From NCBI GenBank assembly GCA_903847945.1, contig CAINEY010000029.1, positions 1 to 46,550 of the forward strand: a stretch of 46,550 nt of DNA, read 5' to 3'. Source of the DNA: an uncultured bacterium (GTDB lineage: Bacteria > Bacillota_I > Bacilli_A > Erysipelotrichales > Erysipelotrichaceae). This document shows positions 1 through 7,492 of the stretch, piece by piece. The position numbers and the translations under genes were made by a program. Numbering within the stretch: the first letter of the stretch is position 1; every line of letters starts with the position of its first letter. The notes under the pieces were generated by a model. The model saw only the letters and a list, made by a program, of their open reading frames with translations, did no database searches and had not been told where the DNA came from.

Positions 1-348
1 AGCTTGATCTCGAAGGCATCGAAGTCGGCCATTGCCGTAACGACTTCTTCTTCAACCAAGGCGGTCATGTCGTCGTCGAAATGCTCTTTCAAGAGATCGA
101 CGGTATCACTGAGTTCGGTAAACACTTTTTGTAAGCGATGGTACTCGCTGACTAAGGTGTTGAGGTTATTGCGTTCACTGATGAGGCTTTGGGCTTGTTT
201 GCGATCGGCATAGAAGCCTTCCTGCAGCATCATCGCATCGATTTGATTTATTCGCTCTTCGTAGCCGGGGAAGTCAAAGTGAGTCACCCAGCTGTTTAAG
301 CTTGTCGCTGATCTTCACGACTCCTTGTTTCGTCTCATACCATTCCAT
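1..348 (-). CDS. prfB: peptide chain release factor 2 (N-terminal part, programmed +1 frameshift, runs off window)
   Basis: RF2 recognises UGA and UAA stop codons and releases the finished protein. The ATG at 348-346 lies 2 nt after the secA stop and has an AAGGAG ribosome site inside secA. Codons 1-24 end in GDSL and are followed by an in-frame TGA (276-274) in the context CTTTGAC. Skipping one T continues as DFPGYEERINQID and stays open to the window edge. This is the classic autoregulatory RF2 frameshift site, so the gene is intact and not a pseudogene. The residues after the shift match the helical N-terminal domain of RF2. The SD-like stimulator is weak: GGGTGA lies a few bases before CTT, and there is no AGGGGG. 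Co-transcription with secA is the usual Bacillota arrangement. Confidence 0.9.
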
Positions 349-350
349 GC

Positions 351-2693
351 TTATTTCTTCTCCTTGATTTCGATGCGCATGCGCAGACAGAAGTTCAGCA
401 CTTCCATGGCGATGCGATTCATCATGTCTTCGAAGAGGGTATACCCTTCTTCGACATAGGCCTGCAAGGGCTTGGCTTGCGCGTAGGAGCGCAAGTGGAT
501 GCCTTCACGGAGCTTGCTCATCGTGTCGATGTGTTCCTGCCAGGAGCGGTCGACAATGGTCAACACGACATCCTTTTCGAAAGTCAACCCGTACTGACGG
601 ATCGGTTCGAGTTTGGCTTCATACGACGCCCAGGCTTTGTCTTTGACGTAGGCAGCCACGTTGGGCAGTTCGATCCCGATGAATTCCTGTTCCGTCAGAC
701 CCAGGTCTTTGAATCCGATCTTTTCGAGGGCTTCGATGAGTTCGGCCCCCAAGAGTTTTTCTTTTCCGGAGTGGTCGATGTGCGCATTCACCAGGTTGGT
801 GATGACCCGGGTAAACATCTCATCGATGAGTTCGTGCACGTTTTCGTGTTCAAGGATGTAGTTGCGTTGTTTGTAGATGACTTCACGCTGTTGACGCAAG
901 ACATCGTCATACTCCAACAGCGTCTTACGGACGTCGAAGTTGACGCCTTCCACGCGTTTCTGCGCACTGGAAATGCTCTTGGTGACCAGTTTGGATTCAA
1001 CCGCCTGATCGCCCAATTGTTTGAAGAGGGTTTCATAGCGTTCGGATCCGAATCGCACCATCAGTTCATCTTGGACAGACACGAAGAAACGGGAATACCC
1101 CGGATCGCCTTGACGACCGGAACGCCCGCGCAACTGATTGTCGATACGACGGGATTCATGGCGTTCGGAACCCAAGACAGCCAAGCCGCCCAGTTCACGG
1201 ACCCCTTCACCCAACTTGATGTCGGTTCCACGTCCTGCCATGTTGGTGGCGATGGTGATGGCACCCTTTTGACCGGCTTTGGCGATGATTTCAGCTTCAC
1301 GCGCATGGTTCTTCGCATTCAACACTTCGTGCTTGATGCGATTCTGCGTGAGGATCTTCGAAATGAATTCAGAGGTTTCAACCGCAATGGTCCCGATCAG
1401 GATCGGCTGTCCGGACGCATGACGTTCCTTGACTTCTTCCAGTAACGCCTGGAATTTGGCTTTGCGTGTCCCAAACACCGCATCCGGAAAGTCGGTACGA
1501 ATGACCGGACGGTTGGTGGGGATTTCGATGACCCGCATGTTGTAGATGGAAATGAATTCTTCCTCTTCGGTCTTGGCCGTTCCGGTCATCCCGCAGAGCT
1601 TCTTGTACAAGCGGAAGTAGTTCTGGTAGGTGATGGTCGCCATGGTCGAAGTTTCCTGTTTGATGGGGACCCCTTCCTTGGCTTCCAAGGCTTGGTGGAG
1701 CCCATCGGAGAAGACACGGCCCTTCATCATACGACCGGTAAAGGCATCGACGATGACGATCTGATTCTCATCGATGACGTAATCCACATCGTTAGCCATG
1801 ATGTAGTTGGCCCGCAACGCTTGATGCAAGTGGTGAACCAACTGCGTGTGCTGCACGTGATACAAGTTTTCAACTTTGAAGGTCTTTTCGGCGAAAGCGA
1901 CCCCCTTCTCGGTCAATTGAACGGTCTTGGCTTTGATGTCGATTTCGAAGCCATCCCCTTCTTTTAAGCTCTTGACGAAGCGATCGGCTGCCAGATAAAG
2001 ATTGGCCGTTTGACGCTGACCTCCGGAGATGATGAGCGGAGTCCGCGATTCATCGATCAGGATGGAGTCGACTTCATCGACCAAGGCCATATTCAAAGGA
2101 CGCAAGACGCGTTCCGTAACCCGCGTGACCATGTTGTCGCGCAAGTAATCAAAACCGGCTTCGGCGTTGGTGGTGTAGGTAATATCGCATTTGTACGCTT
2201 CACGCTTTTCACTGGGGGTCATGCGGCGCAGGTTCAACCCGACGGTCAAACCCAGAAAGCGGTGGATGGCTCCCATCCACTTGGAGTCACGTTCAGCCAA
2301 GTATTCATTGACTGTAACGATGTGTACGCCTTCACCGCTCAAGGCATTCAAGTAAACCGGAAGGACGGACGTTAAGGTCTTCCCTTCCCCGGTTTTCATT
2401 TCAGCGATGTCCCCGCGATGTAAGACGATCCCACCCATGATCTGGACCGGATACGGATACTCGCCGATGACACGAAAAGCCGCCTCGCGGGCGGTCGCAA
2501 ACGCATCGACCAACAGGTCATCCAAGCTTTCCCCTTGGCTCAAACGGTTTTTGAATTCGACCGTCTTGGCCTTCAGCTGATCATCGGATAAAGCACGCAT
2601 CGTGCCGCTCAGGCTATCGACCTGATCGGCCAGCTTCTTGATCTCGTTGAGTTGCTTGGCATCCTGATTAAACAGTTTATCTAGGATTCCCAT
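351..2693 (-). CDS. secA: preprotein translocase ATPase SecA
   Basis: SecA is the motor ATPase that drives secretory preproteins through SecYEG at the inner face of the membrane. The 780-residue protein shows Walker A TGEGKT (about 101-106), DEVD Walker B (about 206-209), the preprotein cross-linking region, TNMAGRGTDI and the helicase-2 motif QLRGRSGRQGDPG. The start ATG follows GGAGG with a 5-nt spacer. The protein is shorter than the roughly 840 residues of Bacillus SecA and ends EIKEKK. It therefore lacks the C-terminal linker with the zinc-binding CxCxSGxxxxxC(H/C) motif, which in other species contacts SecB or the ribosome. It shares an operon with prfB downstream. Confidence 0.97.
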   Translation of the reverse strand: MGILDKLFNQDAKQLNEIKKLADQVDSLSGTMRALSDDQLKAKTVEFKNRLSQGESLDDLLVDAFATAREAAFRVIGEYPYPVQIMGGIVLHRGDIAEMKTGEGKTLTSVLPVYLNALSGEGVHIVTVNEYLAERDSKWMGAIHRFLGLTVGLNLRRMTPSEKREAYKCDITYTTNAEAGFDYLRDNMVTRVTERVLRPLNMALVDEVDSILIDESRTPLIISGGQRQTANLYLAADRFVKSLKEGDGFEIDIKAKTVQLTEKGVAFAEKTFKVENLYHVQHTQLVHHLHQALRANYIMANDVDYVIDENQIVIVDAFTGRMMKGRVFSDGLHQALEAKEGVPIKQETSTMATITYQNYFRLYKKLCGMTGTAKTEEEEFISIYNMRVIEIPTNRPVIRTDFPDAVFGTRKAKFQALLEEVKERHASGQPILIGTIAVETSEFISKILTQNRIKHEVLNAKNHAREAEIIAKAGQKGAITIATNMAGRGTDIKLGEGVRELGGLAVLGSERHESRRIDNQLRGRSGRQGDPGYSRFFVSVQDELMVRFGSERYETLFKQLGDQAVESKLVTKSISSAQKRVEGVNFDVRKTLLEYDDVLRQQREVIYKQRNYILEHENVHELIDEMFTRVITNLVNAHIDHSGKEKLLGAELIEALEKIGFKDLGLTEQEFIGIELPNVAAYVKDKAWASYEAKLEPIRQYGLTFEKDVVLTIVDRSWQEHIDTMSKLREGIHLRSYAQAKPLQAYVEEGYTLFEDMMNRIAMEVLNFCLRMRIEIKEKK

Positions 2694-2722
2694 GATTCCT
2701 CCATGTTGAAAAGAACAGATGT

Positions 2723-2728
2723 ATTATA
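2723..2728 (-). promoter_or_regulatory. secA promoter (-10)
   Basis: On the minus strand the sequence TGCTATAAT gives an extended -10 (TG-n-TATAAT) about 30 nt before the secA start. No good -35 is seen at 17 nt, which is acceptable for an extended -10 promoter. Confidence 0.6.
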
Positions 2729-2757
2729 GCACTCAAATTGTGGGATAAATGTGGATT

Positions 2758-2780
2758 AAAAAGGTTGGCTTTCACCAACC
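2758..2780 (-). terminator. intrinsic terminator of the cold-shock gene
   Basis: On the minus strand GGTTGG-TGAAAG-CCAACC is followed by TTTTT, just after the csp stop codon. It separates csp from the secA promoter. Confidence 0.85.
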
Positions 2781-2788
2781 TAACGAGC

Positions 2789-2986
2789 TCACTTTCTGTA
2801 AATGTTCTGAGCTTGCAGACCACGGTCCGTTTCGACCTGGTCAAATTCAACATCGGCGTTCTCTTCGATCGTCTTGAAGCCGTCCATCTTCAACTGGGAG
2901 TAGTGGAAGAAGACGTCTTTGCCATCGCTGTTAACGATGAAACCGAAGCCCTTTTCTTTGTTGAACTTCTTAACTTTTCCTTGCAT
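2789..2986 (-). CDS. cold shock protein (CspA family)
   Basis: This 65-residue single-domain OB-fold protein binds single-stranded RNA and DNA and acts as an RNA chaperone. RNP1 KGFGFIV lies at about 12-18 and RNP2 VFFHY at about 25-29; the usual RNP2 is VFVHF or VFVHY. Length and fold match the family closely. It is monocistronic, with its own promoter and terminator. The 5' leader of roughly 40-45 nt contains the short inverted repeat GTAGT...ACTAC. Long leaders are typical of cold-regulated csp genes, but cold induction here is inferred. Confidence 0.95.
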   Translation of the reverse strand: MQGKVKKFNKEKGFGFIVNSDGKDVFFHYSQLKMDGFKTIEENADVEFDQVETDRGLQAQNIYRK

Positions 2987-3033
2987 CTAAGCCTATACCT
3001 TTCCTCTGTAGTACTGAAAACTACACTGACACC

Positions 3034-3061
3034 ATAATATCATAACCACAATTTAATGCAA
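3034..3061 (-). promoter_or_regulatory. csp promoter
   Basis: Minus-strand TTGCAT (-35, 3061-3056), a 16-bp spacer and TATTAT (-10, 3039-3034). It leaves an untranslated leader of about 40 nt before the csp ATG. Confidence 0.7.
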
Positions 3062-3066
3062 GAACT

Positions 3067-3750
3067 TTATCTTTTGGTCCTTTTTTGACGCATAAGAGCC
3101 GGATGAAGCGCGATCACCCAACAAGAGACATCCTTCGCCTCCGGTTTCAAGAGTTCGAGACAGGCATGCAACGAGTGACCTGTCGTACACACATCATCGA
3201 CAATGACCACGGATTTCCCGCGTACGGCTTCAACGTTAGCCAAGCGTATATGTTTCGCGATCCGAGCTCGGGTTTGTGCTGATCGTTGACTCTGTTTGAT
3301 CTCGTCTTTTTCGAAGGGATGCAACACTGGAATGCCGATGCTTTTAAACAGTTCCGCAATGGGGACGTATCCTCGTTGAGCCGTACGTTTCGGCGATGAT
3401 GGCACAGCCACAATCACCTTGTTTTTAAACTGCCGTCGTAACGCAGAACGATAAGGAGACAGAAAGAGGGGAGCCAATGGTAAATCTTTGGCTTCCTTAA
3501 ACTGATAGATTAGGTTTTCAAAGAACGGGGTATATAAGTATAACGCTTCAACGGTCATCCCCAAGACCTCATATCGTTCTCTTAACTCAATGAGTTGTTT
3601 GCGGCACTTCCCGCACAAACAATCCTCCGGTTTAAAGAGATCATCTAGACCTAGACCTTCGGTCACTGGACCGAAACAGACCAGGCACGTCGATTGGCTT
3701 GACGCAAATCGTTCACGCAATCCTTCACGCCATCGCTCAAGGTTCCGCAC
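3067..3750 (-). CDS. comFC: ComFC-like phosphoribosyltransferase-domain protein
   Basis: ComFC is a late competence protein that works with ComFA in uptake of single-stranded DNA. The N-terminus carries a cysteine cluster (C22, C25, C44, C46, C49) that probably binds zinc. The C-terminal half is a type I PRTase fold with the PRPP loop VVIVDDVCTTG. I chose the GTG at 3750-3748, giving 227 residues, because GGAGGTGA stands 7 nt before it. A longer in-frame ATG at 3849 has no ribosome site and would overlap comFA by almost 190 nt. With the GTG the overlap with comFA is 88 nt. It is the last gene of the operon that starts at 6319. No terminator is obvious after it. Confidence 0.88.
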   Translation of the reverse strand: MRNLERWREGLRERFASSQSTCLVCFGPVTEGLGLDDLFKPEDCLCGKCRKQLIELRERYEVLGMTVEALYLYTPFFENLIYQFKEAKDLPLAPLFLSPYRSALRRQFKNKVIVAVPSSPKRTAQRGYVPIAELFKSIGIPVLHPFEKDEIKQSQRSAQTRARIAKHIRLANVEAVRGKSVVIVDDVCTTGHSLHACLELLKPEAKDVSCWVIALHPALMRQKRTKR

Positions 3751-4790
3751 AGAAAACTCACCTCCCCTCCGGGATCCAAGACATCCCGTCCGACCCGTCC
3801 CGCAATCTGGATGAGAACTGATCGGGTATAGACCGGATGGTCTGCCCATAAAACCAACACATCGATCCCTTTAAAGGTCACCCCACGCTCCAACACCGTC
3901 GTCGTCAACAAGGATTGATGGTGATGGGAACTGAACGCACGGATGCGCTGATCCAGTTGCGGGTGACCGGCATAGACCAGCGGGATCCGTAACCATCGCT
4001 CCAGGGTTTTTCCTCTGGCCACTGACGGGACAAACACCAACGCTTGACGCTTCCGGTTTCTCAACCACAGTAAGGCATAGAGACCCATCCATTCTCCCGG
4101 TAATAACCTCACTTTAGGCATCGGTAACGGTTTCCCGTGAGGACGCTGATCCAAGCTTAAGTGAGCAATCGAGCCCTTGGCGATGCGTTGACGAAGTCCG
4201 CGATCAGGCGTTGCGGTGAGGTAGATTGTTTGACCTTTGACTGCCAAGCGCGCAAAGCCTTGGAGAACGGGGTCCCCATGAAACGGAAACGCATCCGGTT
4301 CATCTAACACCAACAGATCAAAGGCTTGAGGATAGCGATACAACTGATGGGTCGTGCACACGATCAAGGCCCCATTGAGCGCTTCACGATGCCCCTCACA
4401 CACTACTCCAACTTGAATACCCTGAAAAGCTTCCCGGAATCGAACCAACAGTTGTAGCGCCACCTGACGCCGGGCGACCGTCACCGCAACCCGTTGTCCT
4501 TTCGCAAGGCGATCTTTGATCGTCTCCATCACCAACTCGGTCTTCCCGGCTCCACACACGGCTTCCACCACGATATCCTGATGTTCACTGAGGATGTTGA
4601 TTCGGTGAGAGAGCGCTTGTTGGAGCGGCGTTAATGTAAAGGGTAAGGTGTATTGTGCATCATTAAGTTTAAGCGCATCCCCTCCGGATTCCCCTTGATA
4701 CCCCAAACAACGCCGACAATGACGTTGACCTTGATGGGTAAAGGTAAAGCGAAGATCTGTATTTCCGCATCGCTGACATAAAAAAGCCAT
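3663..4790 (-). CDS. comFA: ComFA-like DNA-uptake helicase
   Basis: ComFA is a membrane-associated DEAD-like ATPase thought to pull transforming DNA through the ComEC channel. Visible features are a four-cysteine zinc site (C5, C8, C25, C28), Walker A CGAGKTE (about 79-85), LVLDEPD (Walker B), LTATPD (motif III) and a C-terminal helicase motif AGRVGRDV. The length of 375 residues is somewhat below Bacillus ComFA. The start is forced: an in-frame TAA lies 18 nt upstream, and the first cysteine pair follows immediately. The only SD (AGGAG, 4823-4819) is 28 nt away, and the ATG sits inside a terminator-like hairpin. It overlaps comFC. Confidence 0.9.
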   Translation of the reverse strand: MAFLCQRCGNTDLRFTFTHQGQRHCRRCLGYQGESGGDALKLNDAQYTLPFTLTPLQQALSHRINILSEHQDIVVEAVCGAGKTELVMETIKDRLAKGQRVAVTVARRQVALQLLVRFREAFQGIQVGVVCEGHREALNGALIVCTTHQLYRYPQAFDLLVLDEPDAFPFHGDPVLQGFARLAVKGQTIYLTATPDRGLRQRIAKGSIAHLSLDQRPHGKPLPMPKVRLLPGEWMGLYALLWLRNRKRQALVFVPSVARGKTLERWLRIPLVYAGHPQLDQRIRAFSSHHHQSLLTTTVLERGVTFKGIDVLVLWADHPVYTRSVLIQIAGRVGRDVLDPGGEVSFLCGTLSDGVKDCVNDLRQANRRAWSVSVQ

Positions 4791-4805
4791 ACCACGTGGT
4801 ACGGC
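4780..4805 (-). terminator. terminator-like hairpin overlapping the comFA start
   Basis: On the minus strand GCCGTACCAC-GTGGTATGGC, an almost perfect palindrome with one G-U pair, is followed by six T. It lies 20 nt after the HAD phosphatase stop. The comFA ATG (4790-4788) is in its 3' arm. Confidence 0.75.
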
Positions 4806-4825
4806 TTAAGTTTGATTTCTCCTAG

Positions 4826-5386
4826 TTATTTTTCAAACGGCCACGAAACGATTCCGGTATCACTCACCAGGAAGGCTTCCTTGGCGAGTTCCGCCAGGTG
4901 CACATCCGATAAGTGATCGGAGTAGAACTGATCGATGGTGCCTTGCGGATAACGCGCTTTGAAGCGTTTGAGCTTCTCCGGTCCCCAACAGTTCTCTCCG
5001 CTGAGCCCGGTCTTCGGATCCACTTCCGTCGCAATCAGATTGACGCCCCAGCGTTGCATGAGCGGAGCCAATAAGAAGGTGGGAGAAGCCGAGATGATCA
5101 CATCGTCGGGTTGACGCTGAACCGCATAGAACGGGCGGACATTCTTTTCATGAAGTGTCCAGAACGCATTGACCCGTTCTTCCATGTTGTCGATGGTTTT
5201 GAAATAAGCGTAGAACACCTGTTTCATCCGCGTTTTAGGAATCCGTTTGAGCTTGTAGTTGAGGAGTGCCCACAACTGCTTCGGCGCAAAACGCAGGATC
5301 GTCCAATCCTGACTCAGATTGAATTTGTAGAAATCGATCGACGAGTCTTTGGCGTAGATCGTCTTGTCGAAATCGTAGACATTCAT
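4826..5386 (-). CDS. HAD-superfamily phosphatase (subfamily IB, phosphoserine-phosphatase-like)
   Basis: A 186-residue predicted soluble phosphohydrolase; the substrate is unknown. Motif I YDFDKT begins at residue 4 and includes the catalytic aspartate pair. Motif II is ISAS, motif III a lysine in GPEKLKRF, and motif IV YSDHLSD. This matches the HAD-IB group of small phosphoserine-phosphatase-like enzymes. The ATG at 5386 overlaps the previous gene's stop as ATGA, so translation is probably coupled; a longer reading upstream has no ribosome site. It follows two small membrane proteins and precedes comFA. A role on a lipid or cell-wall precursor phosphate is a guess from these neighbours only. 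Confidence 0.85.
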   Translation of the reverse strand: MNVYDFDKTIYAKDSSIDFYKFNLSQDWTILRFAPKQLWALLNYKLKRIPKTRMKQVFYAYFKTIDNMEERVNAFWTLHEKNVRPFYAVQRQPDDVIISASPTFLLAPLMQRWGVNLIATEVDPKTGLSGENCWGPEKLKRFKARYPQGTIDQFYSDHLSDVHLAELAKEAFLVSDTGIVSWPFEK

Positions 5387-5862
5387 AGGTTGGTCAGCGG
5401 GTCCTTCTCTTCCTTCGGAGCTTTGAAGGCCGCAATGATACCCAACACAATAGTCACCAACAACCACGCATGAAAGAAGACATCAAACAAATAATCATTG
5501 GATTGAAACAGCGAGGTATACACGAAGACCATGTAGATGGTGACCACAAGAACAGCTACCCCTGCCGCAATCAACCATTTCGGTTTGGAGTTAAGAAGTA
5601 AGAGCGGAGCCACAAAGAACCCTGTCACCAGGATCGCCGTCGCCGCATAAAGGATCCCAATCTCCACATAACCCGTGGATAGCGCATCAATGGCCCACAC
5701 GAAGTGAACGGACGTGGTAAACAAGGAATACGGGAAACTGACGTTCATGACGAAGATGTCGAAGTAACCCAGAAATAGGATGACCGTGTTGATAAGCGTC
5801 AAAATCAACGCCAAAACCATGGAGCTCTTCGCATTCTTGATTCCATTCTCTAAACTAAACAT
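5383..5862 (-). CDS. small four-span membrane protein, unknown function (tandem paralogue 2)
   Basis: I do not recognise the family. The 159-residue protein has about four hydrophobic segments: near the N-terminus (LALILTLINTVILFL), around residues 55-80 (GYVEIGILYAATAILVTGFF), around 100-118 (WLIAAGVAVLVVTIYMVFVY), and near the C-terminus (AWLLVTIVLGIIAAF). The C-terminal tail is charged. The ATG at 5862 has AAGGAG 7 nt upstream; an earlier ATG six codons upstream lacks an SD. It starts 3 nt before the preceding stop and ends as ATGA with the phosphatase gene. Its layout resembles the preceding gene, which suggests a tandem duplication and perhaps a heteromer. Confidence 0.7.
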   Translation of the reverse strand: MFSLENGIKNAKSSMVLALILTLINTVILFLGYFDIFVMNVSFPYSLFTTSVHFVWAIDALSTGYVEIGILYAATAILVTGFFVAPLLLLNSKPKWLIAAGVAVLVVTIYMVFVYTSLFQSNDYLFDVFFHAWLLVTIVLGIIAAFKAPKEEKDPLTNL

Positions 5863-6319
5863 GAGCTTTCTCCTTCCCAATGGCTTTGAGGCCTTTATAG
5901 AGGTAATACAAGACTAAGCCATGATACAAGGCTTCGATCACAAAAGCTAAGCTGAGAATCGGATACAGGGTAACTAAGGCTACCGTATCCAACACCACCA
6001 CAGCTAAACCGATCTTAACGGCTTTGGGTTTCTTACTCATCCGCCAAAAGGCGTACGCCAACACCGCGATGATGACGATCACCCACACCAGCGATACCTG
6101 ACGGAAGAAGGTCAGTTGAGCCGGATCCGGATAGAGTTCAATGATCGAGTCCGGAGTACGAAACGCCATGACGGCAAACGAAATCGGCATCGTCAATGAC
6201 AACGGCATGATCGGAGGAAGATTGAAATAAACAAGGATGACATTGATCAGGGACATCAGGGTGACAGCCCCAATGGCATTACGGGCCATCGTCACGGGAT
6301 TACCAAGGGATGTTTTCAT
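5855..6319 (-). CDS. small four-span membrane protein, unknown function (tandem paralogue 1)
   Basis: A 154-residue protein with four predicted membrane segments: LMSLINVILVYF near residue 20, a weak one near 40-52, VSLVWVIVIIAVLAYAF near 77-93, and IGLAVVVLDTVALVTLYPI to LVLYYLYKG near the end. Its N-terminus, NAIGAVTLMSLINVILVYF, resembles that of the next gene. AAGGAG lies 7 nt before the ATG. It heads the operon with the second paralogue, the HAD phosphatase and comFA/comFC. A -10 like TAGAAT (6343-6338) lies directly after the upstream terminator. No function can be assigned. Confidence 0.7.
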   Translation of the reverse strand: MKTSLGNPVTMARNAIGAVTLMSLINVILVYFNLPPIMPLSLTMPISFAVMAFRTPDSIIELYPDPAQLTFFRQVSLVWVIVIIAVLAYAFWRMSKKPKAVKIGLAVVVLDTVALVTLYPILSLAFVIEALYHGLVLYYLYKGLKAIGKEKAHV

Positions 6320-6347
6320 AGGGACTCCTTGGCTACCATTCTACCAT

Positions 6348-6370
6348 AAAAAAACGCCTCAGATGAGGCG
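6348..6370 (-). terminator. terminator of the two-component operon
   Basis: Minus-strand CGCCTC-ATCT-GAGGCG followed by seven T. The kinase stop codon TGA is part of the stem. Confidence 0.9.
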
Positions 6371-7489
6371 CGGTAGGGTGAGGGTAAAGACAGTTCCGTC
6401 TCCGGGTTGGCTGATCACATCCACACTGCCGGAATGGCGTTGGATGATGTTGAGGACTAAGGATAAGCCCAAACCTAAACCATCCGCCTGATCACGATCA
6501 CTGCGGTAGAAGGGTTCAAAGACATGGGGTAAGTCCTTCTCGGGGATGCCGATTCCGGAATCCGCAATCGTTATGCGGGCTCCGCCACTGTGGTTTTCCA
6601 GGGTAACCCGGACTTTGCCTTTGACTTTATTGTACTTGATGGCATTCTCGATGAGGTTGTACATGGCTCGATACAAGAGAACCGCATTCCCTTTGGAGGA
6701 AGGACACACGGTACTGTTGAGGCTTAGTTCAACGCCTTTGGATTTAGCCAGAGGTTTCAGATCTTCCACGGCATCGCTGACGATCTCATCCAAGAGCACA
6801 TCATCATCCAAAGGAGCGGTAGAGAGAGTGCTGTTGTCCAAGAGGGTTTCGATGACGGTATTCATGCGCAACAGGTTCTGCGTGATCACGGCCATAGTAT
6901 CTTTGACGTCCTCCATGGAAGTCTGATCCAAGGCATTGAGCACATCCAAGTTCGCCCGCATGACCGCTAAGGGGGTCTTGAGTTCATGCGCCACCGAGAC
7001 GTTGAAGTTCTTCTGCGCGCTGAGGGCTCCGTTGAGCTTGTTCAGCATGTCGTTGTAGCTTTGCGATAAGGCTTGGATTTCATCGGCCGATCCCTTCACG
7101 GGAATCGTCGGTTGGCCTTCGGTCACGCGTTTGGTGAGTTCTTTGATGGGACGGCTGAAACGGGCCACGATGAAGTAGGCGGCCACAACCAGCGCCAAGA
7201 TCGCTGCCCCGGCAATGATCACCGTAGTGAGCACCAGTTGATCCTGAAGGCTCATGGCCTGCAGGGTGATGTAGTCCACAGCGACACTGGTCTTGGTGGT
7301 CGACGGAGACACTTCCCCGCCGTTTTCCGCATCGTAACGGATACTGACATCTTGTTCGACTAAACCGGCACTGTACTCCTGAACCATCGCACTGGTCGCT
7401 ACCTCGACCCCGACCACCGTGAAAATCCCGATGGTGATGATCGCGAGGGTTAAGGCGATGAAGGCTTTGGTTTGAATGGAGTGGCGCAT
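6359..7489 (-). CDS. sensor histidine kinase
   Basis: A membrane-bound kinase that would phosphorylate the adjacent response regulator. Order of parts in 376 residues: TM1 about 10-32, a short outside loop of about 55 residues with no recognised sensor domain, TM2 about 86-108, HAMP, then HisKA with the phospho-acceptor H168 in SVAHELKTP. The ATPase domain has N-box NLIENAIKYN (about 278-287), G1 DSGIG and G2 GLGLGLSLV. The family is OmpR-type partner kinases (class I). It begins 3 nt after the regulator stop. The small loop suggests sensing through the membrane or through a partner; the surface protein encoded at the head of the operon is the obvious candidate. Confidence 0.93.
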   Translation of the reverse strand: MRHSIQTKAFIALTLAIITIGIFTVVGVEVATSAMVQEYSAGLVEQDVSIRYDAENGGEVSPSTTKTSVAVDYITLQAMSLQDQLVLTTVIIAGAAILALVVAAYFIVARFSRPIKELTKRVTEGQPTIPVKGSADEIQALSQSYNDMLNKLNGALSAQKNFNVSVAHELKTPLAVMRANLDVLNALDQTSMEDVKDTMAVITQNLLRMNTVIETLLDNSTLSTAPLDDDVLLDEIVSDAVEDLKPLAKSKGVELSLNSTVCPSSKGNAVLLYRAMYNLIENAIKYNKVKGKVRVTLENHSGGARITIADSGIGIPEKDLPHVFEPFYRSDRDQADGLGLGLSLVLNIIQRHSGSVDVISQPGDGTVFTLTLPRLI

Positions 7490-7492
7490 AAG

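Noticed and set aside
274-276. In-frame TGA in prfB as a nonsense mutation
   Set aside because: It is the conserved programmed frameshift codon in CTTTGAC.
477-1445. Long open frame on the plus strand opposite secA
   Set aside because: Antisense shadow of secA: no ribosome site, no recognisable domain, and the composition follows the secA codons.
3748-3849. Longer N-terminus of ComFC starting at 3849
   Set aside because: It lies within comFA, has no ribosome site and adds no conserved residues; the GTG with GGAGGTGA is better.
4786-4805. CACGTG-centred palindrome as a parS site
   Set aside because: It does not match TGTTTCACGTGAAACA outside the core, and its A/T run and place after a gene fit a terminator. 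Other CACGTG occurrences were also poor matches.
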